Below are positions 41,470-52,501 of a stretch of DNA of 64,000 nucleotides, piece by piece. A program made the translations under genes and the position numbers. The notes beneath the pieces are model-generated. The model did not search any database. It had not been told where the DNA came from and worked only from the letters and a program-made list of their open reading frames with translations. Source of the stretch: Petunia secreta (lineage: Eukaryota; Streptophyta; Magnoliopsida; Solanales; Solanaceae); contig JARKIP010000010.1 in NCBI GenBank assembly GCA_029990175.1, forward strand, positions 48,478,001 through 48,542,000, read 5' to 3'. Numbering within the stretch: position 1 is the first letter of the stretch; each line of letters starts with the position of its first letter.

Positions 41470-41811
41470 ATGGCGACTCGCTGCATTTAGATAGCTTATA
41501 ATGGGAATTGGGATGCAAACAAAAAATACATCAACCATGATATAAAGTTGATACTTGTCGAAGACGGTATAAGCTACCACACATTTAGAAAAGAAATTTG
41601 TAATGCTCTAACCATCAACACTGCTGAAACTGAAGTAAAGATAAGGTTTGACACAAATCTCGAAAGGTGTAGAGGAATTATGGTAACAAATGATCAAGAA
41701 CTTACGACTTGCATTTTCTGCTGAAAAAATGATGAGAATTTCAGAAAATCATGCTTCATAGTAGAAGTTATTAAAAGGACTGACTTGTCAGAAAATCTCG
41801 CTTCTTTGTGA
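41470..41811 (+). pseudogene. MuDR-type transposase N-terminal fragment
   Basis: Reading from ATG at 41470: MATRCI, a stop, then IAYNGNWDANKKYINHD, LILVEDGISYHTFRKEI and VKIRFDTNLERCRGIMV. Plant MuDR-like transposases begin with just such a region (YNGEWxxxxxYxN, then VDExIxY). Two internal stops occur, and the zinc-finger and DDE catalytic regions that should follow are absent. The next 1.2 kb has no coding signal. Confidence 0.6.
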
Positions 41812-43019
41812 ATGAAGCTGACCAAAGCATGGTGTTGCATCAAAAGGAATGACACTTATTGATTATAAATATTTTTAAAAATCAAATGTGATTGGAAAGT
41901 TAATATTATCAATAAACTAAACTATTGGCAATAGCCAACATTTTACACTCATAGAGATAACCGATTCAATTTAACTTGACGTAAAGTCTTGGCAAAGGGT
42001 AAGATATTTCCTACCAAAACATATTTATCGACTTTAATATTAGAAATAGTTAACTTGCCTTGATGTCTTGTCATAGGCAATAATATTGACAACTAAATTG
42101 ACACAAAGTCTTGGCAACACATTACCAGCACAATCCTCCATGAATTATTTATCAATTAATTATATAATATTAGAGTTGGAATTAATTAACTAGAATTCAA
42201 GTCTTGCCCATTGGCAAGACTTTCCATCTAAACGTGTTCACCCCACAACAACTAAAATGCCTTGAAGTCCTGCAATTGCCAATACTTCCAGTTCATCCGA
42301 TTCAAAGCAACTTCAGTCTTTAAAATAACAAAAATATCAAACATCCAAGTGTACTTGTTTACATAAACACAAAAAACACGGTAAATACGAAATACATGTA
42401 ATTAAAAACGACTCAACAACTTTCTCTAACTCTTTTGTAGTACTAATAGTCTCATTTGAACTACTACACATATCATCTTGCGACGGAGATAACAAACGAA
42501 AATTTAGAAATTCATCGCCCACATCACATTTTTGCCTTGGAATTCATCAGAAGATCTTGGCTGACATATAAAATCATCAACCACATCAAAATGTGCATGA
42601 TCAGGATCAGGAGATTGAAGATTCAATATCTATTACCTGCAAAATTTTAAAAAACAACAATGACAACACATAATAACAAAACAATGAAATAATAATGAAA
42701 AGGCCATATATTTCACATCACCACCTCAAGAACCTTTGGAATCAAACCAGTGCTCAAACTTAAAATTTTGATCTCCTTCCTATAGGAACAAAAGATAAAA
42801 TATGCATATTCAACAAATAAAATTACAAAAATAGTATGATAACAAAACAACAAGTAAAGACAAGGAAACATACATCACGAAGTGCCATCATGAACTCATG
42901 ATTAATATGCAGAAAAATTTCTATGTCATTACCATAATTCAGAGTCAATCGGCCAAAAGCAAAGACAACTGAAAAACACAGCAACAACTACAGAATGCAT
43001 GACTGATGAAAAAGTCTCT
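41812..43019. other. Internal non-coding part of the Mutator-like element
   Basis: AT-rich sequence with isolated palindrome cores (for example near 41930 and 42210, TCTTGCCCATTGGCAAGACT). No other feature seen. Confidence 0.5.
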
Positions 43020-43440
43020 ACAACTATTGACAATAGCCAACACTTTAAACTCTAGTGGGAGGGGCAACTTGTAGAACTAGCCTCTACAATTATTGGCAAT
43101 TGCCAACACTTTTACGTATACTGCAGTGACAAACTTGCAGAAACTCTTGGCAATAGCCAAGATTTTAAGTTCTGGTGCAAGGGGGACCTTACACTGAAAA
43201 TCTCTAAAAGTATTGGCAATTGCCAAGACTTTTACCTCTACTGCAGTGAACAACTTGCAGACAAAGTCTTTGCAACTCTTGACAATAGCCAAGACTCTAA
43301 GTGCTGCAGGAAGCGACAACTTACACGGAACATCTCTGCAAATATTGGCAATAGCCAAGACTTTAAAAGTTATTGCAATAACCAACTTGAAGAAAAATTC
43401 TATGCAACTCTTGGCCATGGCCAAGACTTTAGGCTCTAAA
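43020..43440. repeat. Right array of palindromic ~63-bp repeats
   Basis: Seven units centred on CTTGGCAATAGCCAAGACTT-like cores, including ATTGGCAATTGCCAAGACTT and TTGGCCATGGCCAAGACTTT. Unit flanks (TCTCTGCAA before, CTCTGGTGCAA after) are in the same orientation as in the left array. Confidence 0.85.
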
Positions 43441-43912
43441 CAATAAGCAACAACAAAATCTAATAGCTTTAACCAGTAAAAACCTTCAAATCACCGCAAT
43501 CAACCAAAAACAAGCGAAGCTCAAACTTAATTCAACAATCATCCCAAAATTTAAGCTCTATGCAAAACATGAATATCTAATAGCCATAGGCAATAAAAAC
43601 CTTCAAATCACTAGAATCAAGCAAACACAAGAAAAAAAATCCCAAATTTCTAGCACAAAAAGAATAAAGAAGGAGGCCAGGAATGAGGAAAAAGAAGGAA
43701 ATCTTTCAGCGTGAAGAAAGGAGGAAGCCAGGAATGGGGAAAGAGAGAAGAAAACCTTCAGCGTGAATTAATACAAGCTGGGGGCAAAATAGTCCTTTCA
43801 TAAGGGGGAGTATGATGTGGAGGGCATTTACTTAAAACATCTGTAAGTGGGGGCAATTAGGTAAGACCATGGTTTATTAAGGGCACTAGGTGAAATTTTT
43901 TGGATCTAACAA

Positions 43913-45481
43913 GATGAAGTTTCACAACTGGATAGATTCTTAATGCTACAACATATCACACCTTAAAGCAAATATAACCAACCCCTTGAAGCCACCTTCC
44001 AAACCTAATGATTTCAACTTTATAAATTAAAACTTCAATATCATCTTGTTCTAATTTGAAGAGATAAACAATTAACCATTATTTCAGTTTCATCAATATA
44101 ACCTAAATAGTTGATTTTAACAATAAGATTATTTATGTAACAAGTCATGTACGCATAAAGAACCAACTTTTCATTCAAAGGGTGTGTTTGGATAGAAGGA
44201 GTAAGGAAAGGATTTCAAAATTTGAAACTTGGGGTTTGCATGATCGAACGATAATTAGGACAAAATATTTAGGCTTATTTGTAGATTAAGCTACACTGTG
44301 CTCATTCGCTAAATAGACTTCAACAAATACTGACGTTGCTAAAAATGCCAATCAATTAGTAAAAATTTAAAACTTGGAACAACAGACTAATTTTGCAATT
44401 TTTTCAATTTTTTGATAGAAATGCAATTGAAGGGCTAGAGATGCAATTAATGACTAAAATTGACTTATGAAGTGATGTGATGCTAAATTGACTTTAAAAA
44501 GGTGTAGGAAATATGCCATGTTTCTCTTAAAACATAGAGAAGATGCAATTTGTATTTTAATTTTAGAAAATGATGCAAAGTTTATAGAAGTTTGATCTAT
44601 TTATGGAAAATAAGCATAAAATAATATAAAATAATTGAAAAAATTATTTACTAAAATAATTTTAAATTTTGCAAAAATGACCAAACTTCTAAAAATAGCC
44701 ATTTTAAATCAAATTCTAACTTCAACCTTGCATTAAAGCAACATGTTGTATTTAGTGACTCTAAAAAATCAAGAAGTATTTTAGGACTAATTTAAAAATA
44801 TTAGAAACAAATTGAGTGTCAACATATATGCGGGCAAATTCTCTTGTAATGTAAATTCATAGGCCATATGACATATCGCGATGAAATCACTTCTGTTGGA
44901 AGCTCATGAAAGAATTGTTATCCTACTATAAAAGTAAGTGTAAGAACAATAAGTTCATTTAATGACCTTCCGGTATTTTCCCTTTTAAAAGAAAGAGATG
45001 TGCAGTTAAATCCATCCAAAAAAAAATTTTATTTATTATTTTAAAGATGGACTTAATAATTTATTTCATAAAGCACTCTCATTTGTTTATAAAATTTGGA
45101 AGCTTTTTTTAAAAAAAATAATATTTAAAATCTTTATTTGTAAAAATTTCAAAATTTGAAAACCAAAATTTCAAATTCCCACAAAATGGGTGAGATAGTT
45201 TTTAGGAAGGAAAAAAAATTTCACTCACAAAGTTTCAATTTTTTGCAAGTGAAACGTATGTTCAAATATAAATTCAAGTTTCAAAAATTATTTTTCAACT
45301 CAACTTTAAAGATTTATTTTAGATGTTTCAATCAAATGTGTCCAAACGCTAGCTTAGTCTAACTGTTCTAGGATACAATCATATTCAAACATATTCTAGT
45401 AAGATTCACATACTTCAATGTTGCCAATTTTATAACAGAAAACATTCTCATACTAATTCATTGGTTTAAAGCACATGTAAT
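43913..45481. other. AT-rich intergenic DNA with a MITE-like segment
   Basis: No gene. The text at about 45145-45352 (TTTGAAAACCAAAATTTCAAA early, GTGTCCAAACGCTAGCTTAG at the end) looks like a MITE common in Solanaceae, and GGGTGTGTTTGGATAGAAGG near 44180 looks like the start of a similar one. Complete inverted ends were not found. Confidence 0.4.
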
Positions 45482-46339
45482 TAGTGCTGTCAAAATGGGC
45501 CGGCCCGACCCAGCCCGACCCAGCCCACGTGGGCTTTGCAATTTGACGGGCCAGGCCGGGCCGGCCCACAATTCACACGGGCCATTAAATTATTAGCCCA
45601 ACCCAGCCCTATGTGGGCTGCAGGCCGGGCCGGGCTAGCCCACCATTATTTATTATTTATTATTTCTTAATAATATTAGTTTGATTTTTGAATTTTTAAT
45701 AATAGTATATACTAGAAGTAAACCAAATATTACCATGATATCCAGCTGAACAATTCTTATAAAGGAGATAATATAACAAGCAAAAATATAGTACAAACTT
45801 TGGTGTCAAAAAGTATCCAATGCGAACTTAAAATTTATTTCAATTGTCATTAGTTAAAAGAGAATCTTAATTTCATAAAATTTCTGGAGCAATTTTAGAT
45901 ATCATAAACTGTTGTTAACACAATATAATCAGAAAAAAATTTACAAACTTTGATAAGTCACCACACACATTTGGTAAATTGTTATTCTCCAAGAACCCGT
46001 ATTCCAAATAACATTAAAACGAAAATATAAAAAGATACCAATAATATAATATTTGTCAAAATATAAATACTGAAAAATCGCAACATAATATTCAAAACTA
46101 GAAGCTCCGTTTCATTATTTTTATACTGGTCCTTATTTTATTATTTAAATTATTTTATTTAATTAAGCCCACGGGCCGGCCCAGCCCAGCCTCACCCAAG
46201 CCTCACGGGCCGTGGGCTTGCGTGGGTCGGGCTAAAAAGCCTCAGTGTTTCGTGGGCTAAAAAAATCTTAGCCCAACCCTATTAAATTACGGGCTAGGCC
46301 GGGCCAGCCCAACGGGCCAAGCCCATATTGACGGCTCTA
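45482..46339. mobile_element. Non-autonomous hAT element, 858 bp
   Basis: Ends TAGTGCTGTCAAAATGGGC and, inverted, TAGAGCCGTCAATATGGGC; flanked by the perfect 8-bp duplication CATGTAAT (45474-45481 and 46340-46347). Both subterminal regions are packed with GGGCC and GGCCGGCCC words (45497-45650 and 46165-46325) around an AT-rich centre without coding. The 8-bp duplication and the TIR type place it in the hAT superfamily; it needs a transposase in trans. Confidence 0.92.
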
Positions 46340-46347
46340 CATGTAAT

Positions 46348-46864
46348 CACCATGAAATTGTATTTTCATCTGATTTCTTTTTTAATTTTATGCTTTACGC
46401 GATATAAAAAAAATATTCCCTTGTCCTACTGTTTTACAATGATATCGAAGGAATATTGGCTGGGTTTTCCAAACAACATTATCAGTCCATTACAGTAACA
46501 ATTCCACCAACTTGTTTTTTTTTTTTTTTTAAAAAAAAAACATCCAACCCTATCGCTCATCTATCCTTCCAAACAATAATTAAACGATAAACAACATATT
46601 ATCTTTATGATGGTGGACTAACAAACCTCCAGACAACAACCAGAAGATAAAGTCTCTCATATATTGTTCCATGCATCATAAACATTCAAAAACATGGAGC
46701 AAATTCTAATCCTAGACTCTAATATCACTGTTAGGAATGAAAGCCGTAATAGCAAGATATTGCGTACATGCTAATGAATTAACGCAACGAAATTGAACCA
46801 CAATATATAAATTTGCTCCAAGTCCAATCTTGCATCACAAGAGCACAAGGTTATTCCACAAGCT
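46348..46864. other. Intergenic DNA with a T16-A10 palindrome
   Basis: 46515-46540 is 16 T followed by 10 A, which can fold on itself. Nothing else recognised. Confidence 0.5.
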
Positions 46865-47422
<558 letters not shown>

Positions 47423-47434
47423 GTCCCCCATATA
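47423..47434 (-). promoter_or_regulatory. Polypurine tract of copia element
   Basis: The minus strand reads ATATGGGGGAC right before the TGTTG start of the 3' LTR. Confidence 0.75.
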
Positions 47435-48007
47435 TCTCAAAAGAAATAACAGAAGAACAAAAATAAGAGGTTTTACTGGGTTTCCAAGAATGAGTATGAT
47501 GCATCATTTCTGGTGTTTGTAGACTATGAATCAGAACTAGATTAAATAAGATTAAATTACAGAATAATTGTTGTAGTTTAAAACTTCTATGAACCAATAA
47601 TTCTTTTGTAAGAGCAGGATCTTATCTATCACATTATACACCCACTTTATTGTTCGTCGCGGTTTTGCGCTAATAGGCCATGCGCAGCGCCCGATATTCA
47701 TTAGTGCTCTAGAAATTTTGTCAGAATTTCATAGGAGCGGCTTCACTCCATACTCATATAGGTCCAATCATCAAGTGTATTCTGCAGAGCAATACACCAC
47801 CTATAAAGGATATGAATTGGATTAAGAGTTTTAAACTCAGCCTCACTTTGCCATGCAGAGTTGCACTATTTTTCACGCACCATAGGAAGGGACATAAATT
47901 TAATAATGCATATTTGAGTCAACTAATGACTTGTTATTTCCCATATGAACCTACTTCATGGGATCTCCAATCACATAGGTTGGATTACCATCATTGTTGA
48001 CATTTCT

Positions 48008-48556
48008 CTAGTTGACATTTGTAAGTCCCATTCCCCTCGATATTTCCAAAATCACTTTCCTTTGCAAAGGTTTAGTCAGAGGATCGGTCAAATTCAACTC
48101 TGATTTCACATAATCTATGGAAATAATTCCATCTCTTAGCATATGCTTTATCACTTTCTGTCTTCTCCGAATGTGTCTGTTTTTGCCATTATAAGATTTA
48201 TTCTTTGCTAAATCAATAGCTGATCGGCAATCACAGTGCATAGACACAGAAGGTATTGGTTTTATTCCAATTGGAATATTCGCCAAGAAGTTTCTCAACC
48301 ACTCAGCCTCATTAGCAGCCAACTCCAAAGCCACAAACTCAGATTCTAAAGTTGATTTTGTAATCAAGCTTTGCTTGGCTGACTTCCAAGTTATTGCACC
48401 CCCACCAAGGGTGAACACATAGCCACTGGTGGATTTTACTTCATCTGAATCAGAGATCCAGTTAGGATCACAATATCCCTCTAAAACAGAGGAAAATCCA
48501 CTAAATTTAATACCATATTCTATGGTACCTCTCAAATATTTCATAAGTCTTGTCAA
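48008..48556 (-). CDS. pol: Copia RNase H region
   Basis: 182 open codons: LKYLRGT-type entry (MKYLRGTIEYGIKF), the first catalytic stretch GYCDPNWISDSDEVKSTSGY, AITWKSAKQSLITKSTLESE, FVALELAANEAEWLRNFL, SMHCDCRSAIDLAKN and the end KNRHIRRRQKVIKHML, DYVKSELNLTDPLTK. The usual DxDWAG is changed to CDPNWIS. It is separated from RT by one stop near 48557-48562. Confidence 0.85.
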   Translation of the reverse strand: MTRLMKYLRGTIEYGIKFSGFSSVLEGYCDPNWISDSDEVKSTSGYVFTLGGGAITWKSAKQSLITKSTLESEFVALELAANEAEWLRNFLANIPIGIKPIPSVSMHCDCRSAIDLAKNKSYNGKNRHIRRRQKVIKHMLRDGIISIDYVKSELNLTDPLTKPLQRKVILEISRGMGLTNVN

Positions 48557-48562
48557 TGCATT

Positions 48563-49249
48563 CTATTGATCACTATTAGGATTATGAGTATATCTACTCA
48601 ATCTACACACAACATAAGCTATATCAGGTCTAGTAAAATTCATCAAATGCATTAGACTACCAATAATTTGAGCATACCTCTTTTGCGAAACAGTTTCTCC
48701 ACGATTCTTCTTTAGTCGACAATTAGCATCAAAAGGAGTGCTCACAGGTACCATATCAAAATAGTCAAATTTCTTAAAAATTTTCTCTACATAATGTCCT
48801 TGAGTTAAAATTAAACCATCACTATCTTTAATAATTTTCATGCCTAAAATGACATTAGCTTCTCCCATGTCTTTCATATCAAAATTAGAAGACAATAAGC
48901 TTTTGGTTTCAAGTACTACATGAAGTTGAGAACCAAATATAAGCATGTCATCCACATAAAGACATATAATCACACAAACACCATTAACAAGTTTTTCATA
49001 AACACATTTATCATCTTCAAGAGATGTAAAACCATTATTTAATAAAACTTCATCAAATTTCTCATGCCATTGCTTGGGAGCTTGTTTTAAACCATATATC
49101 GACTTTATTAATTTGCAAACTTTATTTTCTTGCCCCGTCACTACACAACCCTCAGGTTGCTCCATATAAATATCCTTCTCCAAATCACCATTTAAAAAAG
49201 CAGTTTTAACATCCATTTGGTGAATAAGTACTTTATGTATGGATGCCAA
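48563..49249 (-). CDS. pol: Copia reverse transcriptase, C-terminal two-thirds
   Basis: 228 open codons: QMDVKTAFLNGDLEKDIYME, LIKSIYGLKQAPKQWHEKF, the catalytic ICLYVDDMLIFGS box, DMKDMGEANVILGMKI and the TRPDIAYVVCRLSRY region. The two catalytic aspartates of YVDD are present. The fingers region lies upstream (about 49250-49458) in broken frames. Confidence 0.88.
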   Translation of the reverse strand: MASIHKVLIHQMDVKTAFLNGDLEKDIYMEQPEGCVVTGQENKVCKLIKSIYGLKQAPKQWHEKFDEVLLNNGFTSLEDDKCVYEKLVNGVCVIICLYVDDMLIFGSQLHVVLETKSLLSSNFDMKDMGEANVILGMKIIKDSDGLILTQGHYVEKIFKKFDYFDMVPVSTPFDANCRLKKNRGETVSQKRYAQIIGSLMHLMNFTRPDIAYVVCRLSRYTHNPNSDQ

Positions 49250-49458
49250 CGCAATTAAAATACGAATAGAGGAAATTCTAGCTACAGAAGCATAAATATC
49301 AAAATAATCAATATTTTGCTTTTGAGTAAAACCTTTAGCAACAAGCCTTGCTTTATATTTATTAATAGAACCATCAGGATGGTATTTCTTTCTAAAAATC
49401 CATTTGCAACCAATTGGTTTAGCTCCCAGAGGTAATCAACTAGTTCCCAAGTATTATT

Positions 49459-50013
49459 TTATAAAATAGAATTTATTTCTGAATCAATAGCTTCTTTCCA
49501 AAAAATTGCATCAGGAGAAGATATTGCTTCAGAAAATGTTCTAGGATCATTTTCAACAAGATAAGTGTAAAAATCGTTACCAAAAAATTTTTCAACTCTT
49601 GTTCTTTTACTTCTCCTCAAATCCTCATTTTCAAAATCATTTTGAACCACAGGATTATGCAAAATATTTTCAGTTTGAGTAATAGGGACATGAGAAATAT
49701 TATTACTCTTTAAAGGAAAAATATTTTTAAAAAATTCAGCATCTTTAGTTTCAACTATAGTGTTGCGTTCAATCACATCACTTTTAATCACAAGAAATCT
49801 ATATGCAGAACTATTTTCAGCATAACCAATAAATATACAATCAGAGGTTTTCGACCCAATTTTTCTTTTCTTAGGTTCAAGTAGCATAAACTTAGCAAGA
49901 CACCCCCATACTTTTAAGTATTTCAAGTTAGGTGGATAGCCTTTCCACAATTCATACGGTGTCTTACCAGTTTTCTTATACGGTATTCTATTTTGTAAAT
50001 GACAAGCAGACAA
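49459..50013 (-). CDS. pol: Copia integrase C-terminus and linker to RT
   Basis: 184 open codons: MSACHLQNRIPYKKTGKTPY, ELWKGYPPNLKYLKVWGCLA, SDCIFIGYAENSSAYRFLV, then a variable linker with LRRSKRTRVEKFFGNDF and the start of the RT region (DPRTFSEAISSPDAIFWKEA). It has intact reading but is out of continuity with the integrase core upstream by a stop near 50014-50043. Confidence 0.85.
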   Translation of the reverse strand: MSACHLQNRIPYKKTGKTPYELWKGYPPNLKYLKVWGCLAKFMLLEPKKRKIGSKTSDCIFIGYAENSSAYRFLVIKSDVIERNTIVETKDAEFFKNIFPLKSNNISHVPITQTENILHNPVVQNDFENEDLRRSKRTRVEKFFGNDFYTYLVENDPRTFSEAISSPDAIFWKEAIDSEINSIL

Positions 50014-50043
50014 GATAGCTTCTCCCCAAAGATTATCACGCGC

Positions 50044-50790
50044 TCAAGAACTAACAAGCATACAATTCATCATTTCTTTCAAAGTCATATTTTTCCTTTC
50101 TGCTACTCCATTAGACTCAGGTGAGTACGGAGGAGTAATTTCATGAATTATGTCTTCCTTTACACAATAGTCATTAAGCAAAATATACTTCCCATCTCTA
50201 TCAGATCTAACTCTTTTGATCTTCCTACTCAATTGATTTTCTACTTCAGTTTTATACACTAGAAAGGCATCAAAAGCATCATCTTTATTTCTCAACAAAT
50301 ATACTTTTGTATATCTAGAATAATCATCTATAAATGTAACATAATATCTTTTGCCACCACTAGTCATTGTTTGTTTCAAGTCTCCTAAATCCGTGTGAAT
50401 TAAGTCTAGCAAATTAGTTTCTCTAGAATAAACTGAAATATGTGATTTCTTAGTTTGCTTGACTTCAGCACAAACTTCACATTTATCTAGACTAGAATAA
50501 TCAACATTAGAAATAAGACCTTCAGATTGCATTTTCTTAATATAAGATAAACTAACGTGTCCATGTCTGGCATGCCATAAATCAAAAGAGTCAATCAAGT
50601 AAGCAGAAGTACTAGCATTTTCATTCATAACATTGAATACAAATAAACCATGGTTACAATACCTTTTGCCAACAAAAACATTATTTTTGGTTAATACAAC
50701 CTTATCATATTCAAATGAAACCTTCACCCCAAATTTTCCCAACAATCCCACAGAAACCAAATTGGTTCGGATATTAGGAACATGTAACAC
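50044..50790 (-). CDS. pol: Copia GAG-pre-integrase and integrase core
   Basis: 248 open codons: LHVPNIRTNLVSVGLL (end of protease), WHARHGHVSLSYIKKMQSEG and CEVCAEVKQTKKSH (zinc-binding HHCC), then the D,D,E core: IHTDLGDLKQTM, FIDDYSRYTKVYLL, RVRSDRDGKYILL and SPESNGVAERKNMTLKEM. The second core motif reads SDRDGKY where SDNGGEF is usual. Confidence 0.85.
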   Translation of the reverse strand: MLHVPNIRTNLVSVGLLGKFGVKVSFEYDKVVLTKNNVFVGKRYCNHGLFVFNVMNENASTSAYLIDSFDLWHARHGHVSLSYIKKMQSEGLISNVDYSSLDKCEVCAEVKQTKKSHISVYSRETNLLDLIHTDLGDLKQTMTSGGKRYYVTFIDDYSRYTKVYLLRNKDDAFDAFLVYKTEVENQLSRKIKRVRSDRDGKYILLNDYCVKEDIIHEITPPYSPESNGVAERKNMTLKEMMNCMLVSS

Positions 50791-50996
50791 CTCATTTAGG
50801 GCCAGAGTTTTTCCAGATGTGAGTTTGAGGAGAACTTTTCCTTTTCCTAGAACTGAAGTAGTTCTGGAATCACCAAGATAAACAACTTCTTATCCTTCCT
50901 CAATTTTGGTGTAAGATGCAAATTCATTTTTATTTGCACAAATATGCCTAGTGGCACCACTATATAACACCCAATTTTTCACACTGGACACAAGAT
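50791..50996 (-). pseudogene. Copia protease with lost catalytic aspartate
   Basis: On the minus strand the active-site text reads WVLYSGATRHICANKNEF where copia proteases have DSGAT: the Asp codon is now TAT. An in-frame stop follows a few codons later. Together these mean the copy cannot process its own polyprotein. Confidence 0.7.
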
Positions 50997-51947
50997 TTAC
51001 TTGGGATATGACCGCAACAATAACATCATCTGTTCAACCAAATTTGCTTTGGTTTTAGCAGGATTGTCATTTTTCCCAACTTTTCTGTCCCTACACTGAG
51101 GTGCATGATGGCCTGGTTTGCCACACACAAAGCAATTGCCTTTTTTCTTGAAGGTTTTATTGTTGACTTTGGGCTTATAACCAGGTTTCTTTTCGTACTT
51201 GTTATTTTTGTTGCGAGACTTATTGTCCTCCACAAGATTGGCTTTTGCAGCAATTTCCTTCCCTTTGGTAAAACTTGATTGCTTCCGGTTGGTATCTTCT
51301 ATGATGATGTGCTTGACCAAATCAGCAAGTGACAACAATTTGTGTTTGTGCTTCAAATTTTGTTTGTAGTCACTCCAAGATTGTGATAGTTTTTCAATTA
51401 ATATACCGGCCACAAATTGCTCCGGTAAATTAATTTTCTCCGCCTTGAGATCTTCAACTAGTTTGTGAAACTCGTTGATTTGAGCCTTAATATCTTTGTT
51501 CTCGTCCATCTCCCACTTGTAAAAATTACCAATAACAAATATTTGTTTGCTTGCATCTTCGGCGGTATACTTAGCAACCAACGAATCCCAAATTTCTTTC
51601 GCCTCCTTGTAAGAACAATAAACATCGAACAATTCGTTAGATAAAGTACTTAAAATAGTATGTCTACATACCTTATTTGCGTGAACCCATAATTCCAATT
51701 TCTTAGAAGATGATTCTTCGGGTTTTGGATCTGTGAGGGCAAAAGCAACAGAGTGCATGTCAAGAACAGAAAAAATCCGTTCTTGCCATCTCCTAAAATT
51801 TTCTCCACAAAAATACTTCAACTTTTGACACATCAGGAAATGGTTTGGCAAAAGTAGGTGTATGTGCAATTGGTACACCCGTAGTAACACCATCAACATT
51901 TGTAACAATAGCTTCAGTATTTTGAGGAACAACATTGTCACGCTCAT
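50997..51947 (-). CDS. gag: Copia gag
   Basis: 316 open codons covering the gag core: YFCGENFRRWQERIFSVLDM, ELWVHANKVCRHTILSTLSN, KEIWDSLVAKYTAEDASKQ, INEFHKLVEDLKAEKINLPE, and a knuckle CFVCGKPGHHAPQC (near 51135-51090) embedded in a Lys/Asn-rich tail. The first 25 or so residues are out of the canonical frame; the true start upstream (ATG near 51960) is broken by an early stop. Confidence 0.85.
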   Translation of the reverse strand: MSVTMLFLKILKLLLQMLMVLLRVYQLHIHLLLPNHFLMCQKLKYFCGENFRRWQERIFSVLDMHSVAFALTDPKPEESSSKKLELWVHANKVCRHTILSTLSNELFDVYCSYKEAKEIWDSLVAKYTAEDASKQIFVIGNFYKWEMDENKDIKAQINEFHKLVEDLKAEKINLPEQFVAGILIEKLSQSWSDYKQNLKHKHKLLSLADLVKHIIIEDTNRKQSSFTKGKEIAAKANLVEDNKSRNKNNKYEKKPGYKPKVNNKTFKKKGNCFVCGKPGHHAPQCRDRKVGKNDNPAKTKANLVEQMMLLLRSYPK

Positions 51948-51988
51948 TTCAGTGTTCCATGATAGAAGAATCCTAATATCCTTAAGAT

Positions 51989-52496
51989 TGTTGGAAAAAT
52001 TGGATGAAACACGGAAGTATTAAATAGCTTGAGGCGTGTCAAAGACACCGTCCTTAAGGATATTTCACCAATATTGGAGTATCCCTCAGGACTCAACAAG
52101 CTCTTCTAGTTTAAAAAAATAGGAGCAGGAACAACAAAGAATCTCAAGTGAAAAAAAGAAACCCAGTAAAATTTGTGGTTAGAAAGAATATGTATATTTC
52201 TCTTCTAGGTATTCTGTGTTGTTTTTCTCTCGTTGGATTAGGCAGAACCTTCATCTATATATATAGGCTTAGTAGCCAATGTTCATATGGTATTGGTGAT
52301 ACTGCCAAACGATAAAAAGATATCAACTTAATGGCCAACGTTAAAATTTTAATGGCTGATGTATTTTTGTATTGAAGAGGACAACGGTGCAGTGGCCAAC
52401 GGGTATTGACTAAATAATGAATTTGGTCAAAGAAGATTTGTATCTTTTATTTCTTTTGAGATACAATCTTAATGTTATTATATAATTTTCACAACA
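51989..52496 (-). repeat. Right LTR (5' LTR in sense) of copia element
   Basis: 508 bp, the partner of 46865-47422, retaining what appears to be the ancestral sequence at the site of the (AT)n expansion. Confidence 0.92.
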
Positions 52497-52501
52497 AAGC
52501 T

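Larger units (their letters stand above)
40268..43912 (+). mobile_element. Mutator-like element with palindromic tandem arrays
   Basis: The ends carry long degenerate inverted repeats: about 58 bases at 40293-40347 (ATGGTTTGCCAAAATGCCC, then ACAGTGGTTTAGC) align, inverted, with 43818-43882 (ATGGTCTTACCTAATTGCCC, then ACAGATGTTTTAAG). Inside are a fragment of a MuDR-type transposase (41470-41811) and two arrays of roughly 60-bp units centred on the palindrome CTTGGCAATAGCCAAGACTT. Long TIRs plus MuDR-like coding suggest a non-autonomous MULE of about 3.6 kb. Exact ends and the 8-11-bp duplication could not be fixed. Confidence 0.65.

Noticed and set aside
40770..43440. Regularly spaced palindromic repeats suggesting a CRISPR array
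   Set aside because: Units are contiguous and the intervening parts are themselves repeated, not unique spacers; this is eukaryotic DNA within a transposon.
43077..43446. Frames with repeated KVLAIAN/LLAIAKT in the right array
   Set aside because: Same cause: array sequence read as protein on both strands.
44178..45352. One large MITE-like element spanning GTGTTTGGAT to GTGTCCAAACGC
   Set aside because: The ends do not pair convincingly and the 1.2-kb distance is unusual; more likely two separate fragments.
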